NCBI GenBank assembly: GCA_035624355.1
Contig: DASPRQ010000033.1
Coordinates: forward strand, 11,796 to 75,795
DNA length: 64,000 nucleotides
From: Usitatibacter sp035624355
GTDB taxonomy: Bacteria > Pseudomonadota > Gammaproteobacteria > Burkholderiales > Usitatibacteraceae
Direction of reading: 5' to 3'
Shown: positions 43,739-54,149 of the stretch, piece by piece
How the letters are laid out: the number at the start of each line of letters is the position of its first letter
How positions within the stretch are numbered: the first letter of the stretch is position 1
Made by a program: the position numbers and the translations under genes
Notes under the pieces: generated by a model
What the model saw: only the letters and a program-made list of their open reading frames with translations
The model's database searches: none
What the model was told of the DNA's origin: nothing

Positions 43739-44659
43739 GTGGACGTCGCAGCCGACAATCCCGGCAACGGCGGGCGACGAACGCTCGGCGAGCGGCTCGC
43801 CGCCGAGCGCGAGCGCCAGGCCCTGTCGCGGGCCGACGTCGCGCAGCGGCTGCACATGAGCCCCTGGCAGATCGAGGCGCTCGAGGTCGGCGACTACCAG
43901 CGCCTGCCGAAGGGCACGTTCCTGCGCGGCTTCGTGCGCAACTACGCGAAGCTGCTGGGCCTCGCGCCCGACGAGGCGCTCGCCCTCCTCGCCGAGGGCG
44001 CGCCGCGCCAGTCGTCCCCGGGCATCGTGGTGCCCACGCAGAACATCCGCTTCGATCCCCTGGGCGAGCGCCTCTCGAGCCCGTACGTGAAGGCGGCGGC
44101 GCTCGCCGTGGTCGCGGTGTCGATCGGATTCGCCGCGATGTACTGGGCGATGTTCGTGCGCCCCGCGACCTCCAGGGTTCACAAGGCGACGACGGCCACG
44201 CAGGCCCCCGCGGCGCCGGCGCCCGCGGCGCCCCGGGTCGCTGCGCCCACCAACTCTCCCGCGCCGGGCCCGGCCGCCACGCCGCCGGCGGCATCGGCAC
44301 CCGCCGCCTCGCCGTCGCCCGCGAGCGTGCCGCCCGCCGCCGCGAAGGCGAGCCCGGCGCCCGCCGACGGGGCCGCCGGCGAGGCCCAGCCGGCGCCCGC
44401 GAAGGCGCCCGTGAAGGCCGGCGCCAAGCTCGTCCATTTCCACTTCGCAGGCGACTCGTGGGTGGAGGTGCGCGACGCCCGCGGCAAGGTGATCTTCCAG
44501 CGGCTCAACGCCGCCGGCACCGAGGCGGAGGTCGCGGGACGCCCGCCCCTCGACGTGGTGGTGGGCAACGCGCCCGAGGTGCAGGTCACCTACGACGGGC
44601 GCGACTTCCCGCTGGAGCCGCACACCAACGTGGCCGTCGCCCGGTTCACGCTCGAATAG
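43739..44659 (+). CDS. rodZ: RodZ-like helix-turn-helix membrane protein
   Basis: A 306-residue protein starting at GTG 43739. A Cro-type helix-turn-helix occupies about residues 16-80 (LGERLAAERERQALSRADVAQRL). A membrane helix follows near 120-140 (AAALAVVAVSIGFAAMYWA), then an Ala/Pro-rich linker and a C-terminal DUF4115 beta domain (DSWVEVRDARGKVIFQRL). RodZ links MreB to the membrane for rod shape. It sits between pilF and ispG as in related genomes. Confidence 0.92.
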   Translation: MDVAADNPGNGGRRTLGERLAAERERQALSRADVAQRLHMSPWQIEALEVGDYQRLPKGTFLRGFVRNYAKLLGLAPDEALALLAEGAPRQSSPGIVVPTQNIRFDPLGERLSSPYVKAAALAVVAVSIGFAAMYWAMFVRPATSRVHKATTATQAPAAPAPAAPRVAAPTNSPAPGPAATPPAASAPAASPSPASVPPAAAKASPAPADGAAGEAQPAPAKAPVKAGAKLVHFHFAGDSWVEVRDARGKVIFQRLNAAGTEAEVAGRPPLDVVVGNAPEVQVTYDGRDFPLEPHTNVAVARFTLE

Positions 44660-44672
44660 CCATCGCCCTCCC

Positions 44673-45944
44673 ATGACCCCCCGACGCCCCTCACGCCCCG
44701 TGCGCGTCGCCGACAAGGTGATCGGCGGCGACGCGCCCATCCTCGTGCAGTCGATGACCAACACCGACACCGAGGACGCCGAGGCGACGGCGCGGCAGGT
44801 CGCCTCCCTCGCGCGCGCCGGCTCCGAGATCGTGCGCATCACCGTGAACACGCTCGAGGCCGCGCGCCAGGTGCCGGCGATCCGCGCCCGGCTCGAGCAG
44901 ATGGGCGTCGAGGTGCCGCTGGTGGGCGACTTCCACTTCAACGGCCACAAGCTCCTCGCGCAGGTGCCCGAGTGCGCGGTGGTGCTCGACAAGTACCGCA
45001 TCAACCCGGGCAACGTGGGCCACGGCTCGAAGCGCGACGAGCAGTTCGCGACCCTGGTCGAGAAGGCGATCGAGCACGGCAAGCCCGTGCGCATCGGCGT
45101 GAACTGGGGCTCGCTCGACCCCGAGCTCCTCGCGCGCATGATGGACGAGAACCATCGCCTCGCCCGGCCGCTCGAGGCCGAGGAGGTGATGCGCGAGGCG
45201 CTGGTGGTCTCGGCCCTCGAGAGCGCCGCGAAGGCGCGCGAGATCGGCCTTCCCGCCGAGCGCATCGTGCTCTCGTGCAAGGTGTCGGCCGTGCAGGACC
45301 TGATCCGCGTCTACCGCGCGCTCGCCGCGCGCTGCGACTACGCGCTGCACCTGGGCCTCACGGAGGCGGGCATGGGCACGAAGGGCATCGTCGCCTCGAC
45401 GGCGGCGATCGGCGTGCTCCTCCAGGAAGGCATCGGCGACACCATCCGCGTCTCGCTCACGCCCGAGCCGGGCGGGGACCGCACGCGCGAGGTCGTGGTC
45501 GCCCAGGAGATCCTGCAGACGATGGGGCTGCGCTCGTTCGCGCCGATGGTCTCCGCGTGCCCCGGCTGCGGGCGCACGACGAGCACGTTCTTCCAGGAGC
45601 TCGCCGACCGCATCCAGGGGTACCTGCGCAGCCAGATGCCCGCGTGGCGCGCGCGCTACCCCGGCGTCGAGGAGATGCACGTGGCGGTGATGGGCTGCGT
45701 CGTGAACGGGCCCGGCGAATCGAAGCTCGCGGACATCGGCATCTCGCTCCCCGGCTCCGGGGAGAAGCCCGTGGCGCCGGTGTACGTGGATGGGAAGAAG
45801 ACCGTGACCCTCAAGGGCGAGCGCATCGCCGAGGAGTTCCAGGCGATCGTCGAGCGCTACGTGCAGGAGCGTTACGCCCCCGGCGCCGGTGGCGCGGCCG
45901 GGCGGCCCCGCAGGACGATCTCGATCCAGGAAATCGGCTCGTGA
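44673..45944 (+). CDS. ispG: 4-hydroxy-3-methylbut-2-en-1-yl diphosphate synthase
   Basis: A 423-residue IspG (GcpE) of the MEP isoprenoid pathway, with TIM-barrel start VRVADKVIGGDAPILVQSMTNTDT and [4Fe-4S]-binding Cys in SACPGCGRTTSTFF and VMGCVVNGPGES. It overlaps hisS by 4 bp (GTGA), so the two are probably coupled. Confidence 0.96.
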   Translation: MTPRRPSRPVRVADKVIGGDAPILVQSMTNTDTEDAEATARQVASLARAGSEIVRITVNTLEAARQVPAIRARLEQMGVEVPLVGDFHFNGHKLLAQVPECAVVLDKYRINPGNVGHGSKRDEQFATLVEKAIEHGKPVRIGVNWGSLDPELLARMMDENHRLARPLEAEEVMREALVVSALESAAKAREIGLPAERIVLSCKVSAVQDLIRVYRALAARCDYALHLGLTEAGMGTKGIVASTAAIGVLLQEGIGDTIRVSLTPEPGGDRTREVVVAQEILQTMGLRSFAPMVSACPGCGRTTSTFFQELADRIQGYLRSQMPAWRARYPGVEEMHVAVMGCVVNGPGESKLADIGISLPGSGEKPVAPVYVDGKKTVTLKGERIAEEFQAIVERYVQERYAPGAGGAAGRPRRTISIQEIGS

Positions 45945-47188
45945 CGCGCAAGATCCAGGGAATCCGCGGCATGGAGGACGTGCTGCCGGATCGCACCCCG
46001 CTGTGGCAGAAGCTCGAGGACGCGACGCGCGAGGTCCTCGAGCTCTACGGCTACCGCAACGTGCGCACGCCCGCGGTCGAGCCGATGACGCTGTTCGTGC
46101 GCGGGCTGGGCGAGGTCACCGACATCGTCGAGAAGGAGATGTACGTCTTCGAGGACCGCAACGGCGAGAGCCTCGCGCTCCGGCCCGAGGCGACCGCGGG
46201 CATCGTGCGCTCGGCGATCGAGCACAGCTTCCTCTACAACGGCCCGCTGCGCGTGTGGACCGCCGGGCCCATGTTCCGCTACGAGCGGCCGCAGAAGGGC
46301 CGCCAGCGGCAGTTCCACCAGTTCGACGTCGAGGCGCTCGGCTTCGAGGGGCCGGACGTGGACGCCGAGCAGGTCGTGATGCTCGCGCGCCTGTGGCGGC
46401 GGCTGGGGCTGGAAGGCGTGGAGCTGCACGTGAACTCGATCGCCGACGCGCCCGACCGCCGGGCGCACCGCGCGACGCTCGTCGCGTACTTCGAGAAGCA
46501 CGCCGAGCTGCTCGACGAGGACGCGCGGCGGCGCCTGCACACGAACCCGCTGCGCATCCTCGACTCCAAGAACCCCGCGATGCAGGAGATGATCGAGGGC
46601 GCGCCGCGCCTGCTCGACCACCTCGGGGAGGCGGCCGCGCAGCACTTCGAGCAGTTCAAGTGGCTGCTCGAGTCGGCGGGGCTCGCGTACACGGTGAACC
46701 CGCGCCTCGTGCGCGGGCTCGACTACTACAACCGCACCGTGTTCGAGTTCGTCTCGCCGCACGTCGGCGCGCAGTCCACGATCGCCGGCGGGGGGCGCTA
46801 CGATGCGCTCTTCGAGCAGCTGGGCGGCAAGCCCACGCCGGCCTGCGGCTTCGGCATGGGCGTCGAGCGCGTGCTGCTCGCGATGGCGGCGGCGGGCGTG
46901 GAGGCGGCCGCGCGCCTGGACGTCTTCGTCGTGCACTCGGGCGAGGCGGCGGAGCAGGCGGCGTGGCAGCTCGCCGAGCAATGGCGCGACGCGGGACGCA
47001 GCGTCGTGCTGGGCGCGGGGGGCAGCTTCAAGTCGCAGATGAAGAGGGCGGACGCGAGCGGCGCCCGCTACGCGGTGATCATCGGCGACGATGAGGTGAG
47101 CTCGAAGCGCGTCACCCTCAAACCGCTTCGCGGCGGCGGCGAGCAGAGGACGCTCGACCCGCGCGAAGCCCTCCAGGAAGTGAGCTAG
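45941..47188 (+). CDS. hisS: Histidyl-tRNA synthetase
   Basis: A 415-residue class II synthetase starting at GTG 45941 (MTRKIQGIRGMEDVLP). Motif 2 region LRPEATAGIVRSAIEHS and FRYERPQKGRQRQFHQFD, and histidine motif LVRGLDYYNRTVFEF are present, as is the C-terminal anticodon-binding domain (LDVFVVHSG). It charges tRNA-His. Distinct from hisZ at 54.2 kb, which is its catalytically different paralogue. Confidence 0.96.
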   Translation: MTRKIQGIRGMEDVLPDRTPLWQKLEDATREVLELYGYRNVRTPAVEPMTLFVRGLGEVTDIVEKEMYVFEDRNGESLALRPEATAGIVRSAIEHSFLYNGPLRVWTAGPMFRYERPQKGRQRQFHQFDVEALGFEGPDVDAEQVVMLARLWRRLGLEGVELHVNSIADAPDRRAHRATLVAYFEKHAELLDEDARRRLHTNPLRILDSKNPAMQEMIEGAPRLLDHLGEAAAQHFEQFKWLLESAGLAYTVNPRLVRGLDYYNRTVFEFVSPHVGAQSTIAGGGRYDALFEQLGGKPTPACGFGMGVERVLLAMAAAGVEAAARLDVFVVHSGEAAEQAAWQLAEQWRDAGRSVVLGAGGSFKSQMKRADASGARYAVIIGDDEVSSKRVTLKPLRGGGEQRTLDPREALQEVS

Positions 47189-47191
47189 GGA

Positions 47192-47824
47192 ATGGCCGGA
47201 TCGTACGATTTCGAGGAGCAGGAACGCATCGCGGAGCTGAAGGCCTGGTGGGAGGACAACCGCTGGTACGTGATCGGGGCCCTGGCCGCCGCGGTGATCG
47301 CCTTCGCCGGGTATCGCGGCTGGACGTGGTGGAGGCACCGCGAGGACGAGGACGCGGCCGCCATGTTCCAGCCCGTCGCGCAGGCGATGAAGAACGACCC
47401 GAAGAAGGTCGCGGCCCTCGCCCAGCCGCTCATCGACAAGCACCCGGGCTCCTACTTCGCCTCGGAAGCGGCGCTCGCCGCGGCCAAGGCGGCGTTCGAC
47501 GCCGGCGACCTCGACGAGGCGCGCAGGCGGCTCGAGTGGGTCATGAACCACGGCTCCGAGGAGCACCGCGGCATCGCGCGCGTGCGCCTCGCGGCGGTGC
47601 TGCTCGACCAGAAGAAGTACGACGAGGCGCTCAAGGTGCTCGACGGCAACCGCGACGAGGCCTACGCGCCGCTCGCCGCCGACATGCGCGGCGACATCAT
47701 GCTCGCCCAGGGGCGCCTGGACGAGGCGCGCGCCGCCTACAAGCTCGCCGTCGAGAAGGCCGGCCCCGGCGATCCGGTGCGCGGCATCGCTTCGACGAAG
47801 CTCGAGGCGCTGGGGGGCGCATGA
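47192..47824 (+). CDS. yfgM: YfgM-like TPR membrane protein
   Basis: A 210-residue protein: a short cytoplasmic start (EEQERIAELKAWWEDN), one membrane helix (about residues 27-45), then periplasmic tetratricopeptide-like helices. YfgM associates with the SecYEG/PpiD translocon and supports periplasmic chaperones. It overlaps bamB by 4 bp; the hisS-yfgM-bamB-der order is standard. Confidence 0.92.
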   Translation: MAGSYDFEEQERIAELKAWWEDNRWYVIGALAAAVIAFAGYRGWTWWRHREDEDAAAMFQPVAQAMKNDPKKVAALAQPLIDKHPGSYFASEAALAAAKAAFDAGDLDEARRRLEWVMNHGSEEHRGIARVRLAAVLLDQKKYDEALKVLDGNRDEAYAPLAADMRGDIMLAQGRLDEARAAYKLAVEKAGPGDPVRGIASTKLEALGGA

Positions 47825-48969
47825 GGCTCGCCCGCCTGGCGCTGCTCGCGCCGCTTGCGCTCGCCGCGGCCTGCGGGGCCTACAACCCCCTCGTCTGGAT
47901 CGGCGTGAAGAGCCTGCCCGCCCATCCGCCGACGCCGCTCGCCCCCTTCAACGAGAAGGTGCGGCTGCGCGCGGCCTGGCACGCGGAGGTCGGCAAGTCC
48001 GCGGGCTACCACCTGCGCCCCGCGATCGAGGCGGGCAAGGTCTACGCGGCCTCCGCCGAGGGCGTGATCTCGGTGCTCGCGGAGGACGACGGGCGCGTGC
48101 TCGCGCGCTTCGAGACCCACAAGCCCATCACCGGGGGAGTCGAGGCGAACGAAGGGCGCGTCTTCGCGGGCACGCTCAAGGGGGAGGTGCTCGCGTTCGA
48201 CGGGTCGGGCAAGAGCCTGTGGACCGCCTCGGTCGACGGCGAGGTGCTCGCGCCGCCGTCGGTGTCGCGCGACATCGTCGTCGTGCGCACTTCCGACGGG
48301 CGCATCTTCGCGTTCTCCGCGCTCGACGGAAAGCGCCTCTGGGTCTACCAGCGGCTCACCCCGCCGCTGCTGCTGCGCAGCTCGGCGGGCGTGATCGCGA
48401 TCGGGCGCGACGTCGTGGCGGGCTACCCGAACGGCAAGCTCATCGCCCTCGACATCGACGACGGAAAGCTCACCTGGGAGGCGACGGTGGCGCTGCCCAA
48501 GGGCGCCACCGAGCTCGAGCGCATCGCCGACGTCGCGGGGCTCCCGGTGATCGACGGGGGCGACGTGTGCGCGGCCGCCTACCAGGAGAAGGTGGCGTGC
48601 TTCGAGATCGCCACCCGCAACCTCCTGTGGTCGCGCGACCTGTCGAGCTCCAAGGACCTCGCGGTCGACGAGAAGAACCTCTACATGGTCGACGATGAGG
48701 GCGCCGTGCACGCGTTCGACAAGAAGACCGGGGCGAGCGTGTGGAAGCAGGACAAGCTCCTGTACCGCCACCTCACCCCGCCCGCGGTCTACGACCGCAA
48801 GGTCGTGGTGGGCGACGGAGAGGGCTACGTGCACGTGCTTTCCCCCGAAGACGGGTCCATCATCGGCCGGGGCTACAGCGACGGCACGGCCATCGTCTCG
48901 CTGGTTCCGGGGCTCTCGGCGCTGTTCGCGCAGACCGCGGGAGGGGCGCTCATCGCGGTCCGCTACTAG
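47821..48969 (+). CDS. bamB: Outer-membrane assembly factor BamB
   Basis: A 382-residue PQQ-like eight-bladed beta-propeller with repeated blade motifs (GKVYAASAEGVISVLAEDDGRV, DGKRLWVYQR, DDGKLTWEA, DKKTGASVWKQ). The signal peptide ends at a Cys (ALAAACGAY) with a weak lipobox, since Ala rather than Leu stands at -3. BamB is a lipoprotein of the BAM complex that assists outer-membrane protein folding. Confidence 0.95.
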   Translation: MRLARLALLAPLALAAACGAYNPLVWIGVKSLPAHPPTPLAPFNEKVRLRAAWHAEVGKSAGYHLRPAIEAGKVYAASAEGVISVLAEDDGRVLARFETHKPITGGVEANEGRVFAGTLKGEVLAFDGSGKSLWTASVDGEVLAPPSVSRDIVVVRTSDGRIFAFSALDGKRLWVYQRLTPPLLLRSSAGVIAIGRDVVAGYPNGKLIALDIDDGKLTWEATVALPKGATELERIADVAGLPVIDGGDVCAAAYQEKVACFEIATRNLLWSRDLSSSKDLAVDEKNLYMVDDEGAVHAFDKKTGASVWKQDKLLYRHLTPPAVYDRKVVVGDGEGYVHVLSPEDGSIIGRGYSDGTAIVSLVPGLSALFAQTAGGALIAVRY

Positions 48970-48972
48970 GCC

Positions 48973-50367
48973 TTGAAGCCCACCCTCGTCCTCGTCGGGC
49001 GACCGAACGTCGGCAAGTCGACGCTCTTCAACCGCCTCACGCGCTCGCGCGACGCGCTCGTGGCCGATCTCCCGGGCCTCACGCGCGACCGGCACTACGG
49101 CCAGGGGCGCCTGGGCGACAAGCCCTTCATCGCGGTGGACACCGGCGGCTTCGAGCCGGTCGCGAAGGAGGGAATCCTGTCGGAGATGGCGCGCCAGGCC
49201 CGCGAGGCGATCGCCGAGGCCGACGTGATCGTCTTCATGACCGACGCCCGCACGGGCCTCACGCCCCAGGACCGGCGCATCGCCCAGCAGCTTCGCGAGG
49301 CGCACGCCCCGGTGCTCGTCGCGGTGAACAAGGCCGAGGGCATGCGCGAGGAGCTCGTCACGGCGGAGTTCCACGAGCTCGCCCTGGGCGAGCCCCATGC
49401 GATCTCCGCCGAGCACGGCGACGGGGTGCGCGAGCTGCTCGACGAGGCGCTCGCCGGCTTCGAGGCCCACGAAGAGGAGGAAGCCCCGCCGGACCATCCG
49501 CGGGTCGCCATCGTGGGCCGTCCCAACGTCGGCAAGTCCACGCTGGTGAATCGGCTGCTCGGGGAGGAGCGGGTGATCGCCTTCGGCGAGCCCGGCACCA
49601 CGCGCGACGCGATCGAGGTGGAGCTCGAGCGCGACGGGCGCCGCTACACCCTGGTCGACACCGCGGGCATCCGGCGCAGGGGCCGGGTGTTCGAGTCGGT
49701 CGAGAAGTTCTCCGTCGTGAAGACGCTGCAGGCGATCGAGCGCGCGAACGTCGTGGTGCTGGTGGTCGACGCCTCGGCCGACATCGCCGACCAGGACGCG
49801 CACATCGGGGGCTACATCCTCGAGGCGGGGCGGGCGCTCGTGGTGGCCGTGAACAAGTGGGACGCGGTCGACGCGGACCGCCGCAAGGAGGTGCAGTCCG
49901 AGCTCGAGCGCAAGCTCCAGTTCCTGGACTTCGCGCCCTTCGTCCCCATCTCGGCGCTGAAGGGGACCGGCATCCGGCCGTTGCTCGCCGCGGTGGACGT
50001 GGCCTTCGCCGCCGCCATGGCGAAGCTGCCCACGCCCCGCCTCACGCGCACGCTCCAGGCGGCGGTCGCCCGGCAGGAGCCGCCCCGGTCCGGGCGCTTC
50101 CGGCCGAAGATGCGCTATGCCCACCAGGGCGGCTCGAACCCCCCCGTCATCGTGATCCACGGCTCGGGCCTGGAGGGCGTGCGGGCCCCCTACCGGCGCT
50201 ACCTCGAGAACGTCTTCCAGAAGGCCTTCAAGCTCGCCGGGACGCCCCTGCGCATCGAGCTGCGCTCGGCGGCGAACCCTTACGAAGGGCGACGCAAGCC
50301 CTTGACGGAAAAGCAGGACGCGCAGCGCCGGCGGCGCAAGATCATCTCCAAGCGCCGCTACGGATGA
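48973..50367 (+). CDS. der: Ribosome-assembly GTPase Der (EngA)
   Basis: A 464-residue double GTPase starting at TTG 48973, 3 bp after bamB. Both P-loops are visible (GRPNVGKST twice), with switch DTGG/DTAGIRRRGR and NKAEG/NKWD specificity motifs, followed by the KH-like C-terminal domain. It matures the 50S subunit. Normal length for the family. Confidence 0.96.
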   Translation: MKPTLVLVGRPNVGKSTLFNRLTRSRDALVADLPGLTRDRHYGQGRLGDKPFIAVDTGGFEPVAKEGILSEMARQAREAIAEADVIVFMTDARTGLTPQDRRIAQQLREAHAPVLVAVNKAEGMREELVTAEFHELALGEPHAISAEHGDGVRELLDEALAGFEAHEEEEAPPDHPRVAIVGRPNVGKSTLVNRLLGEERVIAFGEPGTTRDAIEVELERDGRRYTLVDTAGIRRRGRVFESVEKFSVVKTLQAIERANVVVLVVDASADIADQDAHIGGYILEAGRALVVAVNKWDAVDADRRKEVQSELERKLQFLDFAPFVPISALKGTGIRPLLAAVDVAFAAAMAKLPTPRLTRTLQAAVARQEPPRSGRFRPKMRYAHQGGSNPPVIVIHGSGLEGVRAPYRRYLENVFQKAFKLAGTPLRIELRSAANPYEGRRKPLTEKQDAQRRRRKIISKRRYG

Positions 50368-50411
50368 GGCCCCCTTCATGAACTCCCCGCGGCCCCCGCT
50401 GTCCGGACAGG

Positions 50412-50417
50412 TATACT
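50412..50417 (+). promoter_or_regulatory. Candidate -10 element for hfq
   Basis: TATACT at 50412-50417 matches five of six -10 positions and lies directly after a 10-bp palindrome TGTCCGGACA (50400-50409). It would give a 5' UTR of about 60 nt before hfq. The -35 match is weak. Confidence 0.5.
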
Positions 50418-50482
50418 TCCCGAAGCAGGTGAACGGCCCGGCGCAGACCGGGAAACCCGATGGTCCCAAAAGGGGCAGAACA

Positions 50483-50699
50483 ATGAGCAACAAGGGCCAG
50501 CTGCTGCAGGACCCGTTCCTCAATACCTTGCGCAAGGAGCACGTTCCCGTCTCGATCTACCTGGTGAACGGCATCAAGCTCCAGGGCCAGATCGAATCGT
50601 TCGACCAGTACGTCGTGCTCCTCAAGAACACCGTGACCCAGATGGTCTACAAGCACGCCATTTCCACGGTGGTCCCGGCACGGCCGGTGTCGGTCCCGC

Positions 50700-50722
<23 letters not shown>
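50483..50722 (+). CDS. hfq: RNA chaperone Hfq
   Basis: A 79-residue Hfq with the Sm1 core (GQLLQDPFLNTLRKEHVPV, NGIKLQGQIESFDQYVVLL) and the Sm2 motif YKHAISTVVP. It forms hexamers that pair small RNAs with mRNAs. ATG 50483, with an AGGGGCAG site, is the correct start; the frame is open to 50378 but the added segment is not Hfq. It overlaps hflX by 23 bp. Confidence 0.97.
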
Positions 50723-51845
<1,123 letters not shown>

Positions 51846-51857
51846 AGAGTTCCTCCC

Positions 51858-53081
51858 ATGCCTCCGAACGAGCCCCAGTGGGGAAAGAAGGATAACGAGG
51901 GTCCGCCCGACCTCGACGAAACCCTGAGGAAGCTGCAGCAGAAGATCGCCGAGCTCCTCGGGCTGCGTCGCCGCGGCGCGCCTCCCCCGGGGGCGACCGG
52001 CGGCGGGGGCGGCACGGGACATCACGGGGGCGCGTGGGGCGGCGGCATGGCGGCGGTGACCCTGCTGGTCGTCGCCGTGTGGGTCGGCAGCGGCTTCTAC
52101 ATCGTGGACGAGGGCAAGCGCGGCGTGGTGCTGCGCTTCGGGCGGTACGTCGAGACCACCATGCCCGGCGCGCACTGGCACATCCCGTATCCCGTCGAGA
52201 GCGTCCAGGTGGTGGACATCGCGAGCGTGCGTCCCGTCGAGGTGGGCTATCGCGGCACCACGAAGAACCCGCAGCCCAAGGAAGCGCTGATGCTGACCGA
52301 CGACGAGAACATCGTCGACGTGCAGTTCGCGGTCCAGTACAACATCAAGAGCCCCGAGGACTACCTCTTCAACAACAAGGACCCGGACGAGAACGTGCGC
52401 CAGGCCGCGGAAAGCTCGATCCGCGAGGTGGTCGGCAAGAGCAAGATGGACTTCGTGCTTTCCGCCGGCCGCACCGAAGTGGGCGCCGACGTGAAGAGGC
52501 TCATGCAGCAGATGCTCGACCGCTACAAGACCGGGATCCAGATCCTTTCGGTCAACATGCAGAACACGCAGGCGCCCGACCAGGTGCTGCCGGCGTTCGA
52601 GGACGTTCAACGCGCGAAGCAGGACCGCGAGCGCTTCAAGAACGAGGGGCAGGCCTACGCGAACGACGTCGTGCCCAAGGCGCGGGGCATCGCCGCGCGC
52701 CTCGGCGAGGAGGCCGCGGGCTACCGCCAGAGCGTCATCGCCACCGCCCAGGGCGACGCCGCGCGCTTCAAGGAGATCCTCGCCGAGTACGAGAAGGCGC
52801 CGGCGGTGACGCGCGAGCGCATGTACCTCGACACGATGCAGCAGATCCTCGCCTCCACGAGCAAGGTCCTCGTGGACCAGAAGACGACGGGGCAGAACCT
52901 GCTCTACCTGCCCCTCGACAAGCTGATGCAGCTTTCCTCCCAGTCCCAGGCCGCCCCCGCGACGCCGGCCGCCGCCGAGCCCTCCACGCAGCTGGGCACG
53001 CCCGCGGAGACGATGCCCGGGCCGACCGACGTCACCGCGCGGCGCGACGCGCTGCGCTCGCGCGAGCGGGAGTCGCGATGA
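51858..53081 (+). CDS. hflK: FtsH protease regulator HflK
   Basis: A 407-residue SPFH/band-7 protein. A glycine-rich cytoplasmic start leads to one membrane helix near residues 62-82 (MAAVTLLVVAVWVGSGFYIV), then the SPFH domain (VDEGKRGVVLRFGRYVETTMPG) and a long helical region. With HflC it forms a membrane cage around FtsH. It overlaps hflC by 4 bp. Confidence 0.96.
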   Translation: MPPNEPQWGKKDNEGPPDLDETLRKLQQKIAELLGLRRRGAPPPGATGGGGGTGHHGGAWGGGMAAVTLLVVAVWVGSGFYIVDEGKRGVVLRFGRYVETTMPGAHWHIPYPVESVQVVDIASVRPVEVGYRGTTKNPQPKEALMLTDDENIVDVQFAVQYNIKSPEDYLFNNKDPDENVRQAAESSIREVVGKSKMDFVLSAGRTEVGADVKRLMQQMLDRYKTGIQILSVNMQNTQAPDQVLPAFEDVQRAKQDRERFKNEGQAYANDVVPKARGIAARLGEEAAGYRQSVIATAQGDAARFKEILAEYEKAPAVTRERMYLDTMQQILASTSKVLVDQKTTGQNLLYLPLDKLMQLSSQSQAAPATPAAAEPSTQLGTPAETMPGPTDVTARRDALRSRERESR

Positions 53082-53965
53082 GGCGCGCCACCTTCATCGT
53101 GTTCGGGATCGCGCTCCTCGCGCTGGCGCTCGGCTCGATGAGCATGTACGTCGTGAAGCAGGGCAGGGCCGCGATCAAGTTCCAGTTCGGCGAGGTCGTC
53201 GCCGTCGACACGAAGCCGGGGCTGTACTTCCTCGTGCCGCTGGTGCAGAACGTGCGCCTCTTCGACATGCGCATCCAGACGATGGAGCCGCGCGAGGCGG
53301 AGCGCTTCCTCACCTCCGAGAACCGCAACGTGCTCGTCGACTCGTTCGTGAAGTGGCGGGTGGAGGATGTGAAGCAGTACTACGTCACCGTGAGCGGCGA
53401 TCCCGCCAAGGCCGAGGCGCGCCTCGCGCAGACGGTGAACGACGCCCTGCGCGCCGAGTTCGCGAAGCGCACCGTGCACGACGTGGTCTCCGGCGAGCGC
53501 GACCAGATCATGAGCACGGTGGCGAGGAAGGTGGACGAGGACGCGCGCCAGATCGGCATCGCCGTGGTCGACGTGCGGTTGAAGCGGGTGGACTTCGTGC
53601 CGGACATCAACGCGGACGTCTACCGCCGCATGGAATCGGAGAGGAAGCGCGTGGCGAACGAGCTGCGCGCCACGGGCCAGGCCGAGGGCGAGAAGATCAA
53701 GGCCGATGCCGACCGCCAGCGCCAGGTGATCGTGGCCGAGGCCTACCGCGACGCGCAGCGCGTGAAGGGCGAGGGCGACGCGCAGGCCTCGCGCATCTAC
53801 GCCGAGGCCTTCGGGAAGAACCCCGAGTTCTACAGCTTCTACCGCAGCCTCGAGGCCTACCGCCTGAGCCTGCGCGGCAAGGGCGACGTGCTGGTGCTCG
53901 ACCCCTCGTCGGACTTCTTCAAGTACCTGAGGTCCCCGGGCCGGGCGAAGCCCCCGGCGCCATGA
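53078..53965 (+). CDS. hflC: FtsH protease regulator HflC
   Basis: A 295-residue SPFH protein with an N-terminal membrane helix (ATFIVFGIALLALALGSMSMYVV), the core motif VKQGRAAIKFQFGEVV and the coiled segment with RVKGEGDAQASRIYAEAFGKNPEF. It is the partner of HflK. It overlaps the next gene by 4 bp. Confidence 0.96.
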   Translation: MRRATFIVFGIALLALALGSMSMYVVKQGRAAIKFQFGEVVAVDTKPGLYFLVPLVQNVRLFDMRIQTMEPREAERFLTSENRNVLVDSFVKWRVEDVKQYYVTVSGDPAKAEARLAQTVNDALRAEFAKRTVHDVVSGERDQIMSTVARKVDEDARQIGIAVVDVRLKRVDFVPDINADVYRRMESERKRVANELRATGQAEGEKIKADADRQRQVIVAEAYRDAQRVKGEGDAQASRIYAEAFGKNPEFYSFYRSLEAYRLSLRGKGDVLVLDPSSDFFKYLRSPGRAKPPAP

Positions 53966-54147
53966 CCGGGATCTTCATCGCGGCGTTCGCCATCATGCTC
54001 GTGATCGAAGGCATCCTGCCCTTCACGGCCCCGCGCCTGTGGCGCGACGTGTTCCGCAGGCTCACCGACATGAGCGACGGCCAGATCCGTTTCCTGGGCC
54101 TCACGTCCATGATGGCGGGGCTCGTGATCCTCCTCATCTTCCACTAG
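53962..54147 (+). CDS. DUF2065 small membrane protein
   Basis: A 61-residue protein with two membrane helices (MTGIFIAAFAIMLVIEGILPF and FLGLTSMMAGLVILLIF) joined by a short basic loop, the DUF2065 (YjeT) pattern. It is regularly found between hflC and hisZ or purA in proteobacteria. Function is unknown; a link to the HflKC-FtsH complex is inferred from position only. Confidence 0.9.
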   Translation: MTGIFIAAFAIMLVIEGILPFTAPRLWRDVFRRLTDMSDGQIRFLGLTSMMAGLVILLIFH

Positions 54148-54149
54148 CC